Positions 59,990 through 64,000 of a stretch of DNA of 64,000 nucleotides are shown here, piece after piece (position 1 is the first letter of the stretch; the number at the start of each line of letters is the position of its first letter). The notes beneath the pieces are model-generated. The model saw only the letters and a program-made list of their open reading frames with translations, was not told the origin of the DNA and did no database searches. Source of the DNA: Rhodovulum euryhalinum (GTDB taxonomy: Bacteria; Pseudomonadota; Alphaproteobacteria; Rhodobacterales; Rhodobacteraceae); contig NZ_SLWW01000007.1 of the NCBI RefSeq assembly GCF_004342445.1, positions 175,160 through 239,159 of the forward strand, written 5' to 3'. The position numbers were made by a program, and so were the translations under genes.

Positions 59990-61057
59990 ATGTATTACAG
60001 ACAGGCCGGCACCTACCGCACGGGATACGCGCAGGACATGCGGCTCATGCCGCTGAAAGAGGACCGCATCCTTCTGGGTCTGGTCCTTGTCATCGCCTTC
60101 GCCGTTCTGCCCTTCACCGCGTCCGACTACTGGCTGAGCGCGATCCTGATCCCCTGGCTCTGCATGTCGCTGGTGGCGATGGGCCAGAACATCCTGATGG
60201 GCTATGCCGGGCAGCTGTCGCTGGGCGCGGCGGGATTCATGGCGGCAGGCGCGTTCGCCTGCTACAACCTGATCCTGCGCGTCGAGTGGATGCCCTTTCC
60301 GGTGGCGATCCTGCTGTCGGGGCTGATCGCGGCGGCCATCGGCATCGTCTTCGGCCTGCCCTCGCTGAGGGTGCGGGGTCTTTACCTTGCGGTGGCCACG
60401 CTGGCCTCGCAGTTCTTCATCGTCTGGGTGATCGACAAGTTCGGCTGGTTCAAGAACTACGATACCTCTGGCATCATCACCGCGCAGGATATCGTGATCT
60501 TCGGCAAGGCCTTCACCAGCCCGGCCGAGATGTATCTGGTGGTGCTTACCATCACGGTGCTGCTGACCTGGGCGGCGATGAACATGGCGCGCGGCAGTGC
60601 GGGCCGGAACTGGCAGGCGGTGCGCGACATGGACGTGGCGGCCGAGGTGATGGGGCTATCACTCCTGCGCACGAAGCTGCAGGCCTTCGCGATCAGCTCG
60701 TTCTATTGCGGGGTGGGGGGCGCGCTGTTCGCCTTCACCTACCTGAAATCGGTGGAACCGGCGGCCTTCGACATCAACCTGTCGTTCCGCGTGCTGTTCA
60801 TGGTGCTGATCGGGGGGCTGGGGACGATCATCGGGTCGTTTTACGGTGCGGGCTTCATCCTGCTGTTGCCGGTCTTTCTGAACATCTTCTTCCACGCGCT
60901 GTTCGGCAAGGCGGTGGATGCGTCCATCACCTCGGCGCTGGAACAGGTGATCTTCGGGGTGCTGATCATCCTGTTCATGATCTACGAGCCATTGGGGCTC
61001 GCCAAACTCTGGCAGAACCTTCAGGAGCGAATGCGCCGATGGCCGTTCAAGTTCTGA
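59990..61057 (+). CDS. livM: Branched-chain-type ABC transporter permease, LivM
   Basis: A 355-residue permease with about nine spans: MGQNILMGYAGQLSLGAAGFMAAGAF is the LivM signature, then GLPSLRVRGLYLAVATLASQFF and the RNWQAVRDMDVAAEVMGL coupling loop. GAGGAG precedes the ATG. It is 24 bp after livH and is followed by the binding-protein gene. Confidence 0.93.
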   Translation: MYYRQAGTYRTGYAQDMRLMPLKEDRILLGLVLVIAFAVLPFTASDYWLSAILIPWLCMSLVAMGQNILMGYAGQLSLGAAGFMAAGAFACYNLILRVEWMPFPVAILLSGLIAAAIGIVFGLPSLRVRGLYLAVATLASQFFIVWVIDKFGWFKNYDTSGIITAQDIVIFGKAFTSPAEMYLVVLTITVLLTWAAMNMARGSAGRNWQAVRDMDVAAEVMGLSLLRTKLQAFAISSFYCGVGGALFAFTYLKSVEPAAFDINLSFRVLFMVLIGGLGTIIGSFYGAGFILLLPVFLNIFFHALFGKAVDASITSALEQVIFGVLIILFMIYEPLGLAKLWQNLQERMRRWPFKF

Positions 61058-61139
61058 GGCGCAAGGAACAAGGCCAAGCGCCCGTCAAGGGCGACAGCCT
61101 TGGGGGCTCGACCCGGTCGAGCGGCAACGAAGGGAGGAA

Positions 61140-62492
61140 ATGAAGACCATGAGACCAATGTTCCAGAGGGCGGCCTCGGCCCTCCTCGTGACCGCCGCGC
61201 TTGCGGCTGCGCCGATCGCGCCGGGCATCGCGCTGGCCGAAGAGCAATACATGGCGGTGCCGTCCAGCCGCGTCGGCCCCTATTCCGCGATGGGCACCGG
61301 CTATTACGGCGGCATCATCGACTACATGACCTATGTCAACAAGACCGGCGGCGTGAACGGCGTTCAACTGACCTGGGCGGAATGCGAAACCGAATACAAC
61401 GCCGCGCGCACCGTGGAATGTTACCAGCGCCTTCTGACCGGCCCGAACGGCCAGAAGATGGTGGTGTTCGACACGCTCGGTACGCCCGGCGCCTATGCCG
61501 TCATCAACCGGATGGCCGAGGACGAGGTCGTGCTGGCCCAGTTCGGCTATGGCCGGACCGATGCTGCCGATGGCCGGGTCTGGTCCTGGGTGTTCAACGC
61601 CGCGGGCCATTACTGGTCGCAGATCGCGGTCAAGATGAACTTCATGGCCCAGGTCGAGGGCGGCGTCGAGAACATGCGCGGCAAGAAGATCGTGCACCTG
61701 CACATCGACAGCGCCTATGGCCGCGAACCCCTGCCCGCGATGCGCCAGATCGCCGAGGACTGGGGCGTGAACCTGGTCGAGATCTCGATCCCGCCGCCGG
61801 GCCTGGAACAGAAATCGCAGTGGCTGCAGATCCGCCGCGAGCGGCCCGACTGGGTGACCTTCTGGGGGGCCGGGTCAGGCATGAACGCCACCGGCATGAC
61901 CGAGGCCGCGCGCGTCGGCTTCCCGCGGGACCGGATGATGTATGTCACCTTCGGCGGCGCCGAGGAGGACATGGTGCCCGCGGGTGATGCCGCGGTCGGC
62001 ACCTATGTCGTGGCCAACGTCGTGCCGGGCAAGGACTTCCCGCTGGTCCAGCAGATCAACGAGGTCGTCTATGGCGCGGGCGCGGGCAACCTTGCCAACC
62101 CCGAGCGCGTCGGCACGGTCTACTGGAACCGGGGCGTCGCCGCGGCGGTGATGTGGGTCGAGGCGCTGAAGAACGCGCAGGCGATCCACGGCAAGGACGG
62201 CCAGGCGGTCACCGGGCCCGAGTTCCGCGATGGCTACGAGGCGCTGGACTTCACCGAGGAGAAGCTGGCTGAACTGGGCATGACCGGCATGATCGCGCCG
62301 TTCAAGTTGTCCTGCGAAAAGCATGACGGCTCGGGCCGGTTCAAGATCATGCAGTGGAACGGCGAGAAGTTCGACATCATCTCGGACGACTTCGTCGCGG
62401 CGCCCGACGAGGGCTTCATCCGCGGTCTGGTCGAGGCCTCGGCCGAGAAGTTCGCCTCCGAGAACGGCATGACGGTGCGCGACTGCCCGTAA
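61140..62492 (+). CDS. livK: Branched-chain-type ABC transporter solute-binding protein
   Basis: A 450-residue periplasmic type I binding protein with signal peptide ALLVTAALAAAPIAPGIALA. The mature chain has the peripla_BP_6 fold: AMGTGYYGGIIDYMTYVNKT, ECETEYNAARTVECYQRLL, and DWVTFWGAGSGMNATGMTEA. It is longer than E. coli LivK (about 370), as in the amide/carboxylate-binding group. It should pick up the acid activated by the ligase. AGGGAGGA is directly upstream of the ATG; an ATG 9 bp further is possible. Confidence 0.92.
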   Translation: MKTMRPMFQRAASALLVTAALAAAPIAPGIALAEEQYMAVPSSRVGPYSAMGTGYYGGIIDYMTYVNKTGGVNGVQLTWAECETEYNAARTVECYQRLLTGPNGQKMVVFDTLGTPGAYAVINRMAEDEVVLAQFGYGRTDAADGRVWSWVFNAAGHYWSQIAVKMNFMAQVEGGVENMRGKKIVHLHIDSAYGREPLPAMRQIAEDWGVNLVEISIPPPGLEQKSQWLQIRRERPDWVTFWGAGSGMNATGMTEAARVGFPRDRMMYVTFGGAEEDMVPAGDAAVGTYVVANVVPGKDFPLVQQINEVVYGAGAGNLANPERVGTVYWNRGVAAAVMWVEALKNAQAIHGKDGQAVTGPEFRDGYEALDFTEEKLAELGMTGMIAPFKLSCEKHDGSGRFKIMQWNGEKFDIISDDFVAAPDEGFIRGLVEASAEKFASENGMTVRDCP

Positions 62493-62509
62493 GGCCAATA
62501 CGACATCGG

Positions 62510-62542
62510 CCGCGGGGCGGAACGTTCGCCCCGCGGCTTTTT
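62510..62542 (+). terminator. Hairpin with T-run between livK and livF
   Basis: CCGCGGGGCG (62510-62519) pairs perfectly with CGCCCCGCGG (62527-62536) around a 7-base loop and is followed by CTTTTT. It is a good intrinsic terminator shape placed 18 bp past the livK stop and before livF. Partial read-through is expected, since livF has no other obvious promoter in the 74-bp gap. Confidence 0.8.
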
Positions 62543-62566
62543 CCGGACAGACGAAGGGATGCCCGC

Positions 62567-63421
62567 ATGACCATGACCGACGAGATGTCAGCCGGGGCTG
62601 CGCCGAGACCCGCGCTGTCGGCCCAGCCGATCCTGTCCGTCCGCAACATCGAGTCGATCTACGACAACGTGATCCTGGTGCTGCGCGGTGTCTCGCTCGA
62701 GGTGCCCGAGGGCAGCATTGTGGCGCTGCTGGGCGGCAACGGCGCGGGGAAAAGTACCACGCTGAAGTCCATCTCGACGATGATCGGCGCCGAGCGCGGT
62801 CGTGTCTCCAAGGGCTCGATCCATTTCCGGGGCGAGCGTACCGACCAGCTGACCCCCGGCGATCTGGTCGGAATGGGCATGGTGCAGGTGATGGAGGGCC
62901 GGATGTGCTTCGGCCACCTGACGGTCGAGGAGAACCTGATCGCCGGGGCCTATACCCGCAAGCTGACCAAGGCGCAGATGCGCGAGGAACTGGACCGCGT
63001 CTATGCCTATTTCCCCCGCCTCAGGGAACGCCGGACCAGCCAGGCGGGCTATACCTCGGGCGGCGAACAGCAGATGACCGCGATCGGCCGGGCGATGATG
63101 GCCAGGCCCCGGATGCTGCTGCTGGACGAACCCTCGATGGGGCTTGCCCCGCAGATCGTGGCCGAGATCTTCGAGATCGTCCGTGACCTGAACGAGAAAG
63201 AAGGGGTCAGCATCCTGCTGGCCGAACAGAACACCAGCGTTGCGCTGAAATACGCCAATTATGGCTACATCCTCGAAAGCGGGCGGATCATGATGGACGG
63301 TCCAGCGAAGGCGCTGGCCGAGAACAAGGATGTCCGCGAATTCTATCTCGGCATGTCCTCCGAGGGCCGCGAGAGCTTTCGCAACCGCAAGTCCTATCGC
63401 CGCAAGAAGCGCTGGATCTGA
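62567..63421 (+). CDS. livF: Branched-chain-type ABC transporter ATPase, LivF
   Basis: A 284-residue ABC ATPase: Walker A GGNGAGKST, signature YTSGGEQQMTAIGRAMM, Walker B LLLDEPSMGL and the final SEGRESFRNRKSYRRKKRW basic tail, typical for LivF proteins paired with acyl-CoA ligases. Start at 62567 has GAAGGG upstream; a second ATG follows 6 bp later. Last gene of the operon. Confidence 0.93.
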   Translation: MTMTDEMSAGAAPRPALSAQPILSVRNIESIYDNVILVLRGVSLEVPEGSIVALLGGNGAGKSTTLKSISTMIGAERGRVSKGSIHFRGERTDQLTPGDLVGMGMVQVMEGRMCFGHLTVEENLIAGAYTRKLTKAQMREELDRVYAYFPRLRERRTSQAGYTSGGEQQMTAIGRAMMARPRMLLLDEPSMGLAPQIVAEIFEIVRDLNEKEGVSILLAEQNTSVALKYANYGYILESGRIMMDGPAKALAENKDVREFYLGMSSEGRESFRNRKSYRRKKRWI

Positions 63422-63905
63422 CGGAAGGTGCCCGGCTGGTTCGGGCCGCGTCCCCCAGGCACTTGGGCCCTGCGTTTCGCGCAGCCTGGTCGGCCGCACC
63501 GGTACCCTATGCGGACCGGCATCGCGGCGCGATCTGCGTGTCCGGCGTCAGCCATGAACAGGCCGTTCCCGCCGGAAATGGCAGGGAGTGCGGCACGCCT
63601 TCGCCGTTGCTCGTGGGCAGGCCTGCCTAGGGAACGGTTGAGCCATCCCGACAAGGCGCGCGCCTTCCTGCGTGTGACGCCGGACACGGCAGCCGCGGCG
63701 CTCGGTGCGTGCGGGCATGGCGTGGAGGGCGCCGGGAGTCGGGCGTTCTGGAGTAGGGCAGTCGGCCGCCCCCTCTCCGGCGGCGTTGCACCGCTTTCGC
63801 GGTTCTTCACGCCGTGACGGGTTGAGGACGCGCCGGCCGTCCCCACTGTTGGTGCAGCCTTGGCCATCGTGCCTGCCCCAGGACACGGGGCAGGCACGCG
63901 GCGTT
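63422..63905. other. Gene-free stretch after livF
   Basis: About 480 bp with no supported gene; the longest frame (63428-63817) has the mixed composition of noncoding high-GC DNA and no hydrophobic or motif content. It holds one notable hairpin near the end (63868-63898). Confidence 0.5.
63868..63898. terminator. Long perfect hairpin downstream of the chemotaxis-receptor gene
   Basis: CGTGCCTGCCCC (63868-63879) pairs perfectly with GGGGCAGGCACG (63887-63898), a 12-bp stem with a 7-base loop. It lies 7 bp past the stop of the minus-strand gene. No T-run follows, so it may work as a T-less terminator or 3' protector. Confidence 0.55.
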
Positions 63906-64000
63906 TCAGAAGTCCTGCCATTGGGCGTTGTCGTTGACGGCGGTCTTTTTCCGGGCCGGGACGGCGGGTTCGGCCTCGGGCTGCCGGGGGCGCGGGGGCC
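63906..64000 (-). CDS. C-terminus of a probable methyl-accepting chemotaxis protein, partial
   Basis: Only the last 31 codons are in the window. They read a Pro/Ala/Arg-rich linker (PEAEPAVPARKKTAVNDN) and end AQWQDF-stop. A flexible linker closing in x-W-x-x-F matches the CheR/CheB-binding pentapeptide found at the end of chemotaxis receptors. The main part lies beyond the window, so this is a motif-based guess; other proteins with similar linkers cannot be excluded. Confidence 0.45.
   Translation of the reverse strand, partial: PPRPRQPEAEPAVPARKKTAVNDNAQWQDF

Noticed and set aside
63428..63817. 129-codon frame after livF
   Set aside because: Composition typical of noncoding high-GC DNA, no ribosome site, no motif.

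Overview
The window is high-GC DNA from an alphaproteobacterium, most likely a Rhodobacteraceae (Rhodobacter/Roseobacter-type) chromosome. Reasons: the nifR3(dusB)-ntrB-ntrC-ntrY-ntrX-trkA-trkH-hfq-hflX block, an NtrC without the sigma54-contact GAFTGA loop, a tRNA-His with A73 and no G-1, an alphaproteobacterial SOS box (GTTC-N7-GTTC) at mmcB, and several short genes typical of that family. There is no rRNA operon, CRISPR array or prophage.

Layout. 1-1430: 3' end of a low-molecular-weight protein tyrosine phosphatase, a small secreted protein, a hemolysin III family membrane protein. 1430-2014: gene-free DNA with possible coding debris. 2015-12178: nrdR and riboflavin genes (ribD, ribE, ribB-X, ribH) running into nusB, with an aquaporin gene and a leftward capsule block (kpsS, wza/kpsD-type, kpsC) lying between ribD and ribE. 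12185-13442: a GST, a small membrane protein and a terminator. 13443-25295: the leftward block dusB, ntrBC, ntrYX, trkAH, hfq, hflX. 25483-33674: ispDF, pgpA, cinA, a PrpD-like protein, a Coq10-like protein, hpt with a coupled micro-membrane protein, a cloverleaf-shaped structure, SOS-controlled mmcB, tRNA-His, a CDP-alcohol phosphatidyltransferase, hisH-hisB, and a stand-alone Lrp/AsnC effector domain. 33687-34611: a GFA-type zinc protein and a thioesterase.

34719-36315 is a complete, previously unremarked mobile element of 1597 bp: perfect 19-bp terminal inverted repeats beginning GGTAGTG, an 8-bp target duplication (AAAGCCCA), a truncated IS1-family transposase start, and two passenger genes (a 78-residue basic protein and a P63C-domain protein) that share a motif. 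It inserted into the last codons of the neighbouring dehydrogenase gene and supplies that gene's present stop codon.

36298-43708 is a sugar-acid catabolic locus: gntR-dctP-dctQ-dctM-dehydrogenase leftward and uxuA-uxuB rightward, consistent with uptake of a hexonate/hexuronate and conversion through fructuronate and mannonate to 2-keto-3-deoxygluconate. 43919-47258 holds a convergent, overlapping pair: an LCAT-like serine hydrolase and a trypsin-like protease fused to a DNA/RNA non-specific (NUC) endonuclease, a possible uncharacterised defence or effector module. 47475-55834: a hydratase/CoA-transferase pair, a cysteine-free sulfite-oxidase-fold protein with a hybrid histidine kinase, an M3 oligopeptidase and a DUF1194 protein. 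56282-63421: an AMP-dependent acyl-CoA ligase followed by a full branched-chain-amino-acid-type ABC transporter (livG, livH, livM, livK, livF). The window ends in the 3' end of a probable chemotaxis receptor gene on the minus strand.
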